NCBI GenBank assembly: GCA_017935625.1
Contig: JAGBHC010000040.1
Coordinates: 49,187 to 113,186 of the forward strand
Direction: 5' to 3'
Length of the DNA stretch: 64,000 bases
Origin: Rikenellaceae bacterium
GTDB lineage: Bacteria; Bacteroidota; Bacteroidia; Bacteroidales; Rikenellaceae
Positions 17,390-26,088 of this stretch are shown here, piece after piece; the first letter of the stretch is position 1, and each line of letters opens with the position of its first letter. A program made the position numbers and the translations under genes. The notes under the pieces were generated by a model. That model did no database searches, was not told where the DNA came from, and was given only the letters and a program-made list of their open reading frames with translations.

Positions 17390-18136
17390 TTAGCAGTTCA
17401 TGGCACCGCAGACGTGAATCACCTGACCGCTCACATAGGAGCTGAGGTCGGATGCCAGGAAGAGCGCCGTCTTGGCCACATCCTCGGGGGTTCCGCCGCG
17501 ACGCAGGGGAATCTGCTTGTACCAGCCCTCCTTCACCTCGTCGGGCAGGGCGTTGGTCATGTCGGTGATGATGAAACCCGGAGCGATGGCATTGGCGCGC
17601 ACGCCGCGCGGACCGAGCTCCTTGGCAATCGACTTGGCCAGGCCAATCATGCCCGCCTTGCTGGCCGAATAGTTGCACTGGCCGGCATTGCCGCTCACGC
17701 CCACCACGGAGGCCATGTTGATGATGCTGCCCCCCTTCTGACGCATCATGACCGGGGTGACGGCATGAATGAAGTTGAACGCGCTCTTGAGGTTCACGGT
17801 GAGCACCATGTCCCACTGCTGCTCGCTCATGCGCATCATCAGACCGTCGCGGGTGATGCCTGCGTTATTGACCAGAATATCGATACGGCCGAAATCCTTC
17901 ATAATCTGTTCCACGACCTTGTGCGTGTCCTCGAAATCGGCTGCATTGGAAGCATAGCCCTTACCCTGAACGCCCAGGGCGCATATCTCGGCCTCGGTGG
18001 CCTTTACGTTGTCGTCGATTTTCAAATCGGTGAAAGCCACATTGGCTCCCTCTTTGGCGAACTGCAGGGCGATAGCCTTGCCGATGCCTCTCGCAGCTCC
18101 GGTCACAATAGCGACCTTACCGTCTAAAAGTCCCAT
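17390..18136 (-). CDS. fabG: 3-oxoacyl-[acyl-carrier-protein] reductase
   Basis: A 248-residue short-chain dehydrogenase that reduces 3-ketoacyl-ACP with NADPH in fatty-acid elongation. It has the Rossmann motif TGAARGIG (12-19), NNAG (90-93), and the catalytic triad Ser143, Tyr156 and Lys160 in the YSASK motif. The closing PGFIITDMT is also typical of FabG. The length is standard. The gene is divergent from glyA and has a perfect -7 box upstream (18169-18176). The enoyl reductase fabI of the same pathway is in this window at 56370 but is not linked. Confidence 0.96.
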   Translation of the reverse strand: MGLLDGKVAIVTGAARGIGKAIALQFAKEGANVAFTDLKIDDNVKATEAEICALGVQGKGYASNAADFEDTHKVVEQIMKDFGRIDILVNNAGITRDGLMMRMSEQQWDMVLTVNLKSAFNFIHAVTPVMMRQKGGSIINMASVVGVSGNAGQCNYSASKAGMIGLAKSIAKELGPRGVRANAIAPGFIITDMTNALPDEVKEGWYKQIPLRRGGTPEDVAKTALFLASDLSSYVSGQVIHVCGAMNC

Positions 18137-18168
18137 ATCGAAGAAATATTTTTGAATTATAAGTTGTG

Positions 18169-18176
18169 CAAAGGTA
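18169..18176 (-). promoter_or_regulatory. -7 promoter box (TACCTTTG) for fabG
   Basis: An exact TAnnTTTG match on the minus strand, 32 nt before the fabG ATG. No clear -33 element at 19-20 nt. Confidence 0.55.
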
Positions 18177-18226
18177 TGAAAAAAATTTTTAATCGCCGAA
18201 AAATAATCTCTTTACGATAAATTTAT

Positions 18227-18234
18227 TACCTTTA
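18227..18234 (+). promoter_or_regulatory. Near-consensus -7 box (TACCTTTA) for glyA
   Basis: One mismatch to TAnnTTTG in the AT-rich fabG-glyA divergent region, about 88 nt before the glyA ATG. Confidence 0.35.
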
Positions 18235-18321
18235 CGCACATAAACGGCCCGCGGCCGGGAGGCGGAACCGCTTCCGCGCGGCATTTACCGAACACAATAC
18301 CAAATCATAAACGGAAAATAC

Positions 18322-19602
18322 ATGGAAAGAGATTCTCAGGTTTTTCATCTCATCGGCGAAGAGAGAGCCCGCCAGATGCGCGGCATCGAACTGATTGCAT
18401 CCGAAAATTTCGTAAGCGACCAGGTCATGGAGGCCATGGGGTCGGTACTCACCAACAAGTATGCCGAGGGATATCCCGGCGCCCGCTACTACGGCGGATG
18501 CGAAGTGGTGGACCGCGTCGAACAGCTGGCCATCGACCGCCTCAAGGAGCTCTACGGCGCCGAATACGCCAACGTGCAGCCCCACTCCGGAGCCCAGGCC
18601 AACATGGCCGTGTTCACCGCGGTGCTCAAACCCGGCGACACGTTCCTGGGGCTGGACCTCAGCCACGGAGGACACCTCTCCCACGGTTCGCCCGTCAATA
18701 TGTCGGGTATGTACTACAAGGCCGTCGGCTATAAACTCGACGAGGCGACCGGCACCATCGACTACGATGCCATGGAAGCGCTGGCCGAGGAGCACAAACC
18801 GAAGCTCATCGTCGGCGGCGCATCGGCTTACAGCCGCGAATGGGACTACGCCCGCATGCGGCGAATCGCCGACAAGGTGGGAGCCCTGCTGATGATTGAC
18901 ATGGCCCACACGGCCGGCCTCATCGCCGCCGGGCTGCTGGAGAATCCCGTCCGCCACGCCCACATCGTCACCTCCACCACCCACAAGACCCTGCGCGGTC
19001 CGCGAGGCGGCATCATCCTCATGGGCAAGGACTTCCCCAATCCGTGGGGCATCACCACCCCCAAGGGCGAGGTGAAGAAGATGTCGGCCGTGCTCAACTC
19101 GGCCGTGTTCCCCGGCATCCAGGGCGGTCCGCTGGAGCACGTCATCGCCGCCAAAGCCGTGGCATTCGGCGAGGCGCTGGCCCCCAGCTACAAGGAGTAT
19201 CAGCTTCAGGTGCAGAAGAACGCCCGCGCCATGGCCGAGGCATTCGCCAGAAGGGGCTACAAAATCGTATCGGGCGGAACCGACAACCACCTGATGCTGG
19301 TGGACCTGCGCACCAAATTCCCCGACCTGACCGGCAAGGCGGCCGAAAAGGCGCTCGTGGCGGCCGATATCACCACCAACAAGAACATGGTGCCCTTCGA
19401 CAGCCGCTCGCCGTTCCAGACCTCGGGTCTGCGCTTCGGCACGCCGGCCATCACCACCCGCGGTGTGAAGGAGGAGAAGATGGAGTGCATCGTCGCGCTC
19501 ATCGACCGCGTCCTGTCCGACTATCAGAACGAAGAGACCATAGCCGCCGTCCGCCGCGAGGTGAACGAAATGATGGCCGGCTATCCGCTTTTCGCCTGGT
19601 AG
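18322..19602 (+). CDS. glyA: Serine hydroxymethyltransferase
   Basis: A 426-residue PLP enzyme that interconverts serine and glycine while loading one-carbon units onto tetrahydrofolate. It has the characteristic N-terminal motif [10 protein letters not shown], the cofactor region [12 protein letters not shown], and the PLP-binding Lys222 in [13 protein letters not shown]. The C-terminal domain carries [11 protein letters not shown], which contacts substrate carboxylate. The length and motif order match the family. It is divergent from fabG. The aquaporin gene follows after 48 nt on the same strand, so the two may share a transcript, although their functions are unrelated. Confidence 0.97.
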   Translation: MERDSQVFHLIGEERARQMRGIELIASENFVSDQVMEAMGSVLTNKYAEGYPGARYYGGCEVVDRVEQLAIDRLKELYGAEYANVQPHSGAQANMAVFTAVLKPGDTFLGLDLSHGGHLSHGSPVNMSGMYYKAVGYKLDEATGTIDYDAMEALAEEHKPKLIVGGASAYSREWDYARMRRIADKVGALLMIDMAHTAGLIAAGLLENPVRHAHIVTSTTHKTLRGPRGGIILMGKDFPNPWGITTPKGEVKKMSAVLNSAVFPGIQGGPLEHVIAAKAVAFGEALAPSYKEYQLQVQKNARAMAEAFARRGYKIVSGGTDNHLMLVDLRTKFPDLTGKAAEKALVAADITTNKNMVPFDSRSPFQTSGLRFGTPAITTRGVKEEKMECIVALIDRVLSDYQNEETIAAVRREVNEMMAGYPLFAW

Positions 19603-19650
19603 CGCAGTCTCCGGGAAAAAGAGAGAAGAAACCTTAATATCCTACAAAGC

Positions 19651-20352
19651 ATGAAAAAGTATCTGGCAGAAATGGTGGGTACGATGGTACTCGTACTCAT
19701 GGGCTGCGGCAGCGCGGTATTCGCAGGCGACGCAGCGGCGGCCGTAGGCGGAGGCGTCGGCACCATCGGCGTGGCCCTGGCATTCGGTCTTTCGGTAGTG
19801 GCGATGGCCTACTGCATCGGCGGCATCTCGGGATGCCACATCAATCCGGCAATCACGCTCGGCGTGCTGCTCAGCGGACGCATGAGCCTCAAGGATGCCG
19901 CAGGCTACTGGGTGTTCCAGGTCCTCGGCGCCGTCATCGGTTCGGCCGTGCTCTACCTGCTCGTCTCCACGGGCGGTCACGGAGCCGCGACCACGACCGG
20001 AGCCAACAGCTTCGGCGAGGGCGAATGCCTGCAGGCGTTCGTGGCCGAAGCGGTCTTCACCTTCATTTTCGTACTGGTCGTGCTGGGCTCGACCGACGAG
20101 GAGAAAGGGGCCGGCAATCTGGCCGGTCTGGCTATCGGTCTGACGCTGGTGCTGGTGCACATCGTCTGCATCCCCATCACCGGCACTTCGGTCAATCCGG
20201 CCCGCAGCATCGGCCCGGCCCTCTTCCAGGGCGGCGAAGCGCTCAGCCAGTTGTGGCTCTTCATCGTCGCTCCCCTGGCGGGTGCGGCGCTGGCTGCCGG
20301 CGTATGGAAAGCACTCGGCTGCAAATGCTGCTGCGACCGATGCGCGAAATAG
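19651..20352 (+). CDS. aqpZ: Aquaporin Z-like water channel (MIP family)
   Basis: A 233-residue six-helix channel with both half-helix motifs, HINPAIT and TSVNPARS. The residues around them match the narrow selectivity filter of AqpZ: a His in LVHIVCIP, a Thr in ITGTSVNPARS, and the Arg after the second NPA. It should therefore conduct water and not glycerol. The C-terminus ends in an odd cysteine cluster (LGCKCCCDRCAK) not needed for the channel, which might bind metal or be membrane-anchored. A strong terminator follows at 20411. Confidence 0.93.
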   Translation: MKKYLAEMVGTMVLVLMGCGSAVFAGDAAAAVGGGVGTIGVALAFGLSVVAMAYCIGGISGCHINPAITLGVLLSGRMSLKDAAGYWVFQVLGAVIGSAVLYLLVSTGGHGAATTTGANSFGEGECLQAFVAEAVFTFIFVLVVLGSTDEEKGAGNLAGLAIGLTLVLVHIVCIPITGTSVNPARSIGPALFQGGEALSQLWLFIVAPLAGAALAAGVWKALGCKCCCDRCAK

Positions 20353-20410
20353 CCCCGCAGGGAAACGCAATCTTTCCGCTCCGGCGGCACTTCGTTTTCC
20401 CCGACTTTTC

Positions 20411-20444
20411 GAAAGCCCGACCTCGTGTCGGGCTTTCGTTTTTT
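20411..20444 (+). terminator. Intrinsic terminator after aqpZ
   Basis: GAAAGCCCGAC and GTCGGGCTTTC form an 11-bp stem around a short loop, followed by GTTTTTT. It is a textbook intrinsic terminator. Confidence 0.85.
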
Positions 20445-20644
20445 CCGCCCCCCCCGGACGACGCTTTCAGCAGCACCGGACGCCTGTCTGAGGCGGGCGA
20501 GTGCGGACAGACGAAGACAGAGGGGATGCCCAACCGGAAAGGAGAGGCGGCAGAGGGGGCCGGCGACAAAGCGACGACAAACAGGCGACAAAACGGCGAC
20601 AGACCAATGACAGCCGGCGGCAAACCAATGACAGCCGGGCGACA
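20445..20644. repeat. Intergenic spacer with a 21-nt imperfect tandem repeat
   Basis: No gene is supported in this spacer between aqpZ and rpoD. It is G/A-rich on the plus strand and repeats GCGACAAA-type words. The clearest unit, ACCAATGACAGCCGG, occurs at 20603 and again at 20624 with a 21-nt period. Short reading frames here have no start signals or homology. Confidence 0.5.
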
Positions 20645-20645
20645 A

Positions 20646-20683
20646 AAAAAGGAGCGCTACGAAATTCGTAGCGCTCCTTTTTC
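20646..20683. terminator. Bidirectional terminator hairpin downstream of rpoD
   Basis: AGGAGCGCTACGAA and its complement ATTCGTAGCGCTCCT form a near-perfect stem of about 15 bp with an A-run before and a T-run after, so it can terminate on both strands. It lies just after the rpoD stop codon on the minus strand. Confidence 0.85.
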
Positions 20684-20706
20684 CTAAATATCGATTGCCT
20701 CCCGGA

Positions 20707-21567
20707 CTATCCCAGATAGGACTTCAGCAGTTTGCTGCGGGAGTTGTGCCGCAGGCGGCGGATAGCCTTCTCCTTAATCTGACGGACACGTTCGCGGGTG
20801 AGGCCGAACTTCTCGCCTATCTCCTCGAGGGTCATTTCCGAACACCCGATGCCGAAGAAATACTTGATGATGTCCTTCTCCCGGTCGGTGAGCGTGGCCA
20901 GCGCCCGCTCCACCTCCGTGCCCAGCGACTCGTTGATAAGGCCGCGGTCGGCATTGGGCGAGTCGGTATTGACCAGCACGTCCAGCAGGCTGTTGTCCTC
21001 GCCGTCGGCGAACGGAGCGTCCACCGAGACATGGCGGCCCGCCACACGCATCGTGTCGGAGACCTTCTCCTTGGGCAGGTCCAGCGCCACGGCCAGCTCC
21101 TCGGGCGAGGGCGTACGTTCGTTCTCCTGCTCGAAACGGGCCAGCGCCTTGTTTATCTTGTTGAGCGAGCCCACCTGGTTGAGCGGCAGACGCACGATAC
21201 GCGACTGCTCGGCCAGAGCCTGGAGTATCGACTGACGAATCCACCACACGGCATAGGAGATGAACTTGAAACCGCGGGTCTCGTCGAACTTCTCGGCCGC
21301 CTTTATCAGACCGAGGTTGCCCTCGTTAATGAGGTCGGGCAGGCTGAGTCCCTGGTTCTGGTACTGCTTGGCCACGGAAACCACGAATCGCAGATTGGCT
21401 TTGGTCAGCTTTTCGAGGGCCTCCTGGTCGCCCTTCTTGATGCGTTGGGCGAGTTCCACCTCCTCCTCTACCGTAATCAAGTCCTCCTTACCAATCTCCT
21501 GAAGATACTTGTCCAGCGAAGCACTCTCGCGGTTGGTAATCGACTTTGTAATTTTTAACTGTCTCAT
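20707..21567 (-). CDS. rpoD: Primary RNA polymerase sigma factor (short sigma-70, Bacteroidota type)
   Basis: A 286-residue sigma-70 protein without region 1.1, the form that serves as the housekeeping sigma factor in Bacteroidota. Region 1.2 lies at the N-terminus ([15 protein letters not shown]). Region 2 carries [20 protein letters not shown]-like [18 protein letters not shown] and [10 protein letters not shown]. Region 3 follows, then region 4 with [23 protein letters not shown], which binds the -33 promoter element. It is the factor expected to read the TTTG / TAnnTTTG promoters noted throughout this window. degP lies 127 nt upstream on the same strand. Confidence 0.96.
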   Translation of the reverse strand: MRQLKITKSITNRESASLDKYLQEIGKEDLITVEEEVELAQRIKKGDQEALEKLTKANLRFVVSVAKQYQNQGLSLPDLINEGNLGLIKAAEKFDETRGFKFISYAVWWIRQSILQALAEQSRIVRLPLNQVGSLNKINKALARFEQENERTPSPEELAVALDLPKEKVSDTMRVAGRHVSVDAPFADGEDNSLLDVLVNTDSPNADRGLINESLGTEVERALATLTDREKDIIKYFFGIGCSEMTLEEIGEKFGLTRERVRQIKEKAIRRLRHNSRSKLLKSYLG

Positions 21568-21694
21568 TTACTTCTATATCCTTTGTTTACTTGTACTTCG
21601 TCTCAACAAACCGCCCCTCTGCAGCCTCCGCTGCGGGAAGCCGGCTCCGGCAGAGCCGCCCCGGCCGACAAGTAAACCTCAGACGAGGCCGCAC

Positions 21695-23197
21695 TTACTC
21701 GACCAGCGTGTAGCTTACGGCACGGCCGTTGGGGTATACTCCGTCGATGGAGGTAATCTTCGAAGTTATCCGGTTCAGGGCGCTCACCGAACGCACCTCG
21801 CGGTCGTTGATGTGGGTGATGACAAAGCCCTCTCTTACACGGGCCTTGCTGAGGATGCCCCCCTCGCGGATGGAGACCACCCGGATTCCGCCGTCGATTT
21901 TCAGTTCGCGGCAGACCTTCTCGCTCACCTCGGCGAATTTGCCGCCCAGCGCTTCGGCCGCATCGACATCGTCCTTGGTCACCAATTCGACCTTACCAGC
22001 CTTATTACGCAGAACCACGTCGATTTGTTTCACCTCTTTTCCTCTTTTTACGGATAAAGTGACTTTATCGTTGGGACGATGGCGACCGATAATCTCCGAA
22101 ACCGAAGCGGAAGTCTCCAGAGCGACCCCGTCGATGGCGGTGATGATATCGCCCTCTTTCACACCGGCGGCCTTGGCGGCTCCGTTCTCCTCCACCGAAG
22201 CGACATAGACGCCGCCCGGCTCGGTGATGCCCAGCTCCTCGCCCCGCTGGTCGATGAAATCTTCGTTGATTACCGAATAGCGCACGCCCAGCATGGCCCG
22301 CTGAACCACTCCGTACTCCTTGAGGTCCACCACCACCTTCTTGACGATGGTCTCGGGTACGGCGAACGAATAACCGGCATAGCTGCCCGTCGGGGAGACC
22401 AGCACGGTGTTGATGCCCACCAGCTCGCCGGCCGTGTTCACCAACGCGCCGCCGCTGTTGCCGGGATTGACCGCGGCATCGGTCTGGATGAACGACTCGA
22501 TGCTGAACTCATTGGGAATGACGCCCAGCTGACGCGCCTTGGCGCTGACGATGCCCGCGGTGACGGTGCTGCGCAGGTCATAGGGGCTGCCGATGGCCAA
22601 TACCCACTCGCCCAGACGCAGGTCGTCGGAGTTGCCGAACGGAAGGGTGGGAAGCCCCGTCGCCTCGATTTTGATGAGGGCCACGTCGGTGGTGGGGTCC
22701 GCACCCACGACCTTCGCCTCGAAGACGCGGTTGTCGTTGAGTTTGACCTTGAGTCTGGAGTTGTTCTCGATGACGTGGTTGTTGGTCACGATGTAACCGT
22801 CGTCGCTGATAATCACGCCCGAACCATAGGAACTCTGGCTGCGCGACTGGGGCTGCTCGCTCTCGCCGTAGCCCTGGGGATAACCGAAGAACTCGAAGAA
22901 GGGGTCGAAATAGCGCTCCTGCCGGGAACGGCTCCGCGAGGTCACCTCGCGCACGTTTTCGATATTGACCACCGCCTTCACGGCATTCTCCGCCGCATAG
23001 GTCAGGTCGGGGTATTTCTCTTTCTCATAGGAGGTGAACTGCGTACCTACTTTCGCCGACACGAAATCCGACGACGAAACTTCGCTGCGAACCGCACCGG
23101 CGGACGGCTGGGCCATCCGGACCACGGAATAGGAGGTCACACCCGCTACGGCGGCGCACGACAATACGAGTCCTGCAATCAAAAATGTCCTTTTCAT
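21695..23197 (-). CDS. degP: DegP/HtrA (Do) family periplasmic serine protease
   Basis: A 500-residue envelope quality-control protease and chaperone. It has a signal peptide or anchor at about residues 4-24. The trypsin-like domain has the complete triad: His141 in TNNHVIEN, Asp171 in PTTDVALIKI, and Ser248 in NPGNSGGAL. Two PDZ domains follow: about 290-390 (GVYVASVEENGAAKAAG, GDIITAIDG) and 410-495, the latter degenerate (GIRVVSIREGGILSKA). The domain order and length match the Do family. A -7-like box with one mismatch (TACCTTTT on the minus strand, about 23229-23236) lies about 35 nt upstream. Confidence 0.96.
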   Translation of the reverse strand: MKRTFLIAGLVLSCAAVAGVTSYSVVRMAQPSAGAVRSEVSSSDFVSAKVGTQFTSYEKEKYPDLTYAAENAVKAVVNIENVREVTSRSRSRQERYFDPFFEFFGYPQGYGESEQPQSRSQSSYGSGVIISDDGYIVTNNHVIENNSRLKVKLNDNRVFEAKVVGADPTTDVALIKIEATGLPTLPFGNSDDLRLGEWVLAIGSPYDLRSTVTAGIVSAKARQLGVIPNEFSIESFIQTDAAVNPGNSGGALVNTAGELVGINTVLVSPTGSYAGYSFAVPETIVKKVVVDLKEYGVVQRAMLGVRYSVINEDFIDQRGEELGITEPGGVYVASVEENGAAKAAGVKEGDIITAIDGVALETSASVSEIIGRHRPNDKVTLSVKRGKEVKQIDVVLRNKAGKVELVTKDDVDAAEALGGKFAEVSEKVCRELKIDGGIRVVSIREGGILSKARVREGFVITHINDREVRSVSALNRITSKITSIDGVYPNGRAVSYTLVE

Positions 23198-23571
23198 ACG
23201 TATCAGAATTAAAAATTAACAATAATAAAAAGGTATAAGTCACTTCACGGGCAATCCTGCTTTTTCATTTCACACCATTCTAACGGCGGGTCCGGCGATT
23301 TTATTATGAAAATTTTTCCGCAACGATTTTTTTTCGAAACCGCGCGAATCCGCATCGCCGCATCCGCGCCGCAGCCCTCCGGCGAACGCCCGCGCAGCGC
23401 ACGGCCCGGCGCGGCCCGAACCCAAGAGGAACACTTGCCTGTGTGCGACACCCCGCTCCGACATGCAAATTTCCCGCCTTTGCCACGCGCTCCGCATCCG
23501 CCCCAAGACGACGCACCCGGCTTTTTCAAGCCGGGTGCGCGGATTCGAACGAACGGAGACTCTTCGCCCGG
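23198..23571. other. 374-nt intergenic region between degP and metK
   Basis: Both flanking genes run on the minus strand. The part next to degP is AT-rich and contains its probable promoter. The part next to metK contains the metK hairpin (23512-23539). The GC-rich middle has open frames on both strands but no start signal, codon pattern or recognisable product, so I see no gene in it. Confidence 0.6.
23512..23539 (-). terminator. Stem-loop after metK
   Basis: CGCACCCGGCTT and AAGCCGGGTGCG form a perfect 12-bp stem with a 4-nt loop, 33 nt beyond the metK stop codon. No T-run follows on the minus strand. Confidence 0.6.
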
Positions 23572-24876
23572 CTACAAGCCGAAGGCGCTCTTCAGCCGCT
23601 CCACCTCGTCGAGCTCCTCCCATCCGAAGAACTTCACCGGACGCTTCACCGCCGCTCCGTTCTCATAGAAGGTCTCCTCACGGACATAGGGACGGTTGCC
23701 GAAGTGGCCGTAGGAAGCCGTAGCTTCGAATATCGGATTACGCAGACCGAAGCGCTCGACGATGGATGCCGGACGCAGGTCGAACATGCCGGCGATGCGC
23801 TCGGCAATCTGGCCGTCGGTCATGCCCCGCATCGAGGCCGGACGCTCCGAACCGTAGGTGTCCACGTAGACGCTCAGCGGCCGGGCGATGCCGATGGCAT
23901 AGCTGAGCTGCACGAGCACCTGGTCGGCGATGCCGGCCGCCACCATGTTCTTGGCGATGTGACGCGCCGCATAGGCCGCCGAACGGTCCACCTTGGAGCT
24001 GTCCTTGCCCGAAAAGGCACCGCCGCCGTGGGCGCCGCGGCCGCCGTAGGTGTCCACGATAATCTTGCGGCCCGTGAGTCCCGTGTCGCCGTGCGGTCCG
24101 CCGATGACGAACTTGCCGGTGGGATTCACATGCAGAATGTAGTCCTCGCCTATCAGCGCGGCGAGCTTGTCGTTCGCCCGCTCCAGCCGCGCCTTGACGC
24201 GCGGAATGAGAATCGACCGCACGTCCTCGCGGATGCGCTCGCCCATCGCCTCCTCGGCCTGCTTCCCGCTTATGCCGGGGGCCGGCTGCACGAATTCGTC
24301 GTGCTGGGTGGAGACCACGATGGTGTGGACCCTCAGCGGCCGGCCGGTGAGGTCGTCGTACTCGACGGTCACCTGGCTCTTGGCGTCGGGGCGCAGGTAG
24401 GTCATCACCTCGCCCTCGCGCCGGATGTCGGCCAGCTCCTTGAGAATGACGTGCGAGAGGATGAGCGTGGCGGGCATGTACTCGCGGGTTTCGTTGCAGG
24501 CATAGCCGAACATGATGCCCTGGTCGCCGGCACCCTGCTCCTCGGCGCTCTCGCGCTCCACGCCCCGGTTGATGTCGGGGCTCTGTTCGTGGATGGCGGA
24601 GAGGATTCCGCACGAATTGCCGTCGAACATATAGTCGCTGCGGGTGTAGCCGATGCGGTTGATGACCCGGCGGGCCACCTCCTGCACGTCTACGTAAGCC
24701 TCCGAACGCACCTCGCCGGCCACGACGACCAGCCCCGTGGTGCAGAGGGTCTCGCAGGCTACCTTCGAACGGCTGTCATGCCGCAGGAACTCGTCCAGTA
24801 CGGCATCCGAAATCTGGTCGGATACCTTGTCGGGATGTCCTTCGGACACCGACTCCGATGTAAATAAGAATCCCAT
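23572..24876 (-). CDS. metK: S-adenosylmethionine synthetase
   Basis: A 434-residue methionine adenosyltransferase making SAM from methionine and ATP. It starts with [20 protein letters not shown], the conserved N-terminal signature, and has [10 protein letters not shown] (ATP-binding hexapeptide region) and the glycine-rich loop [17 protein letters not shown]. It is longer than the E. coli enzyme (384 aa), with insertions in the middle domain; this longer form is common in Bacteroidota. The leader carries a SAM-II-like riboswitch (24940-24996) behind a near-consensus promoter, so synthesis should be repressed when SAM is high. Confidence 0.97.
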   Translation of the reverse strand: MGFLFTSESVSEGHPDKVSDQISDAVLDEFLRHDSRSKVACETLCTTGLVVVAGEVRSEAYVDVQEVARRVINRIGYTRSDYMFDGNSCGILSAIHEQSPDINRGVERESAEEQGAGDQGIMFGYACNETREYMPATLILSHVILKELADIRREGEVMTYLRPDAKSQVTVEYDDLTGRPLRVHTIVVSTQHDEFVQPAPGISGKQAEEAMGERIREDVRSILIPRVKARLERANDKLAALIGEDYILHVNPTGKFVIGGPHGDTGLTGRKIIVDTYGGRGAHGGGAFSGKDSSKVDRSAAYAARHIAKNMVAAGIADQVLVQLSYAIGIARPLSVYVDTYGSERPASMRGMTDGQIAERIAGMFDLRPASIVERFGLRNPIFEATASYGHFGNRPYVREETFYENGAAVKRPVKFFGWEELDEVERLKSAFGL

Positions 24877-24939
24877 TTTAAATCTGTTTTTGTTTAAACG
24901 TTTTAAAATTGGGAAAAATTGGCTGCTTGAAAATAAAAG

Positions 24940-24996
24940 AATGCTTCTTTAGCGATTTTTTTACGTGGTTGCAATCGGCCAAATCTTTCCACTTGC
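24940..24996 (-). ncRNA. SAM-II-like riboswitch upstream of metK
   Basis: The minus strand reads, in order, AAGTGG, AAAGATTT, GGCC, GATTGCAACCACGT, an A-run, then ATCGCTAAAGAAG. This follows the SAM-II (metA/SAM-alpha) core: a GATTT segment, TTGCA in the middle, and GCTAAA near the 3' end. GTGG can pair with CCAC (P1), and CGATT with AATCG (pseudoknot P2), as that fold requires. It starts about 6 nt after the -7 box of the promoter at 25002-25033, so it is the very 5' end of the metK transcript. The class was assigned from memory of the consensus, not by a covariance search. Confidence 0.82.
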
Positions 24997-25001
24997 GGGC
25001 G

Positions 25002-25033
25002 CAAAAGTATAACAGTTGTTCCGATTTTCCAAA
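25002..25033 (-). promoter_or_regulatory. Consensus promoter of metK
   Basis: On the minus strand, TTTG (25033-25030) and TACTTTTG (25009-25002) are separated by 20 nt, close to the Bacteroidota consensus TTTG-N19-TAnnTTTG. Transcription would begin near 24995, exactly where the SAM-II-like aptamer starts. Confidence 0.8.
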
Positions 25034-25216
25034 TCCGGGCCCCTTTCCGTCGGGCGATTCCCGCATTTCGGGCCGCCGGCCCCGCCGCACGGAAAAGAAA
25101 TCCCCGCGGATGCGGCCTCCGCCTGCAGGCGGCCCCGCCCCGCCACGACCCGGGCTCCGCACACGCAGCCCGAGAACCCAGGACAGTACCTTCCGCTCGG
25201 CAAAATGCAACCAAGC
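25034..25216. other. Intergenic region between the metK and phosphatase promoters
   Basis: A GC-rich stretch lying between two divergent promoters. It contains open frames on both strands but no start signal or recognisable protein. I see nothing functional in it beyond the flanking promoters. Confidence 0.4.
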
Positions 25217-25247
25217 TTGCTTTTGCGCTCGCTTATTCGTATCTTTG
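25217..25247 (+). promoter_or_regulatory. Promoter of the LMW phosphatase gene
   Basis: TTG (25217-25219) is followed 20 nt later by TATCTTTG (25240-25247), matching the Bacteroidota consensus. The start codon lies at 25445, leaving a long leader of about 190 nt. Confidence 0.7.
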
Positions 25248-25444
25248 TGTCGGGTCCTTCTGTTAGAAGGCGGTTTGTCGTTTGGGAAGATGATATGCAG
25301 CGTTTTGATTGTCTTCTCATTAATAGGCAGAGACGTTGGGGTGCAGAGTGCTGCCGTGAGGGGGATGCCGGGGCAAATCCCGTTTTTTGAGCGGAAATTA
25401 CACGGTCCCCCGGTTTTAAATTTGAAAACAATTAATTGTTCGCA

Positions 25445-25924
25445 ATGAAGAGGATATTATTCGTTTGCCTGGGAAACATCTGCCGCTCTCCGGCGGCGGA
25501 GGAGATATTGCGCTGGCAGGCCGCCCGCCGGGGGCTGTCGGGCGAGGTGACGGTCGATTCGGCCGGGACCTACGGCGGTCATCGCGGCGAAAAGGCCGAT
25601 TTCCGGATGCGTGCGGCGGCCTCCAACCGGGGCTACACGCTCACCCATCGTTCGCGCAAGGTCGAAAGCGACGATTTCGGACGCTTCGACATGCTCATCG
25701 CCATGGACGACAGCAACTACGAGAGTCTCTACCGGCTGGCTCCCAGTGTCGAGGCGAGCCGCAGGATTTACCGGATGCGGGAGTTCTTCTCCGAACCGTG
25801 CCGCTGGGACCACGTGCCCGACCCCTATTACGAGGGGGCGGAGGGGTTCGAGTTGGTGCTCGACTTGTTGGAGCGTGCGTGCGGCAATCTGCTCGACCGT
25901 ATCGAGGGCGGTGTGCCGGAGTAG
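25445..25924 (+). CDS. Low-molecular-weight protein-tyrosine phosphatase
   Basis: A 159-residue cytosolic phosphatase of the arsenate-reductase-like fold. The active-site loop CLGNICRS has nucleophile Cys8 and Arg14 (CX5R). The general acid is the Asp of VPDPYYEG near the C-terminal third. It probably dephosphorylates tyrosine on capsule or exopolysaccharide kinases, as in other bacteria, but no such kinase is nearby. The ATG at 25445 is preceded by an unusually long leader with its own promoter. A perfect 17-bp palindrome terminates the gene. Confidence 0.95.
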   Translation: MKRILFVCLGNICRSPAAEEILRWQAARRGLSGEVTVDSAGTYGGHRGEKADFRMRAAASNRGYTLTHRSRKVESDDFGRFDMLIAMDDSNYESLYRLAPSVEASRRIYRMREFFSEPCRWDHVPDPYYEGAEGFELVLDLLERACGNLLDRIEGGVPE

Positions 25925-25959
25925 GGGGCCTGCGGGGCGTTTCGCGGCCCGAGGAAAAC

Positions 25960-25993
25960 ATCGGACCCCGGCTTTCGAAAGCCGGGGTCCGAT
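25960..25993. terminator. 34-nt perfect palindromic hairpin
   Basis: ATCGGACCCCGGCTTTC is followed directly by its exact reverse complement. It lies between the convergent phosphatase and membrane-protein genes and should terminate both, although T-runs are short. Confidence 0.75.
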
Positions 25994-26088
25994 TGCATTA
26001 CAAATTCCGGTAAACTAACCGTCGGCCTTGCCTCTCTCTTTCCGGTCCGGAAGCGGGCGGGGGAGTGGGGCGCAGCGGAGGTCGGGTT

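Noticed and set aside
18232..19290. Minus-strand 352-codon frame over glyA
   Set aside because: Antisense to a complete serine hydroxymethyltransferase.
23245..23529. Minus-strand 94-codon frame upstream of degP
   Set aside because: Overlaps the probable degP promoter side and the metK hairpin, has no start signal and is Arg/Gly/Ala-rich without domain.
24909..25448. Plus-strand frame covering the metK-phosphatase intergenic region
   Set aside because: Runs through both promoters and the antisense of the riboswitch; only its last 52 codons (from about 25290) could be real and those have atypical codons.
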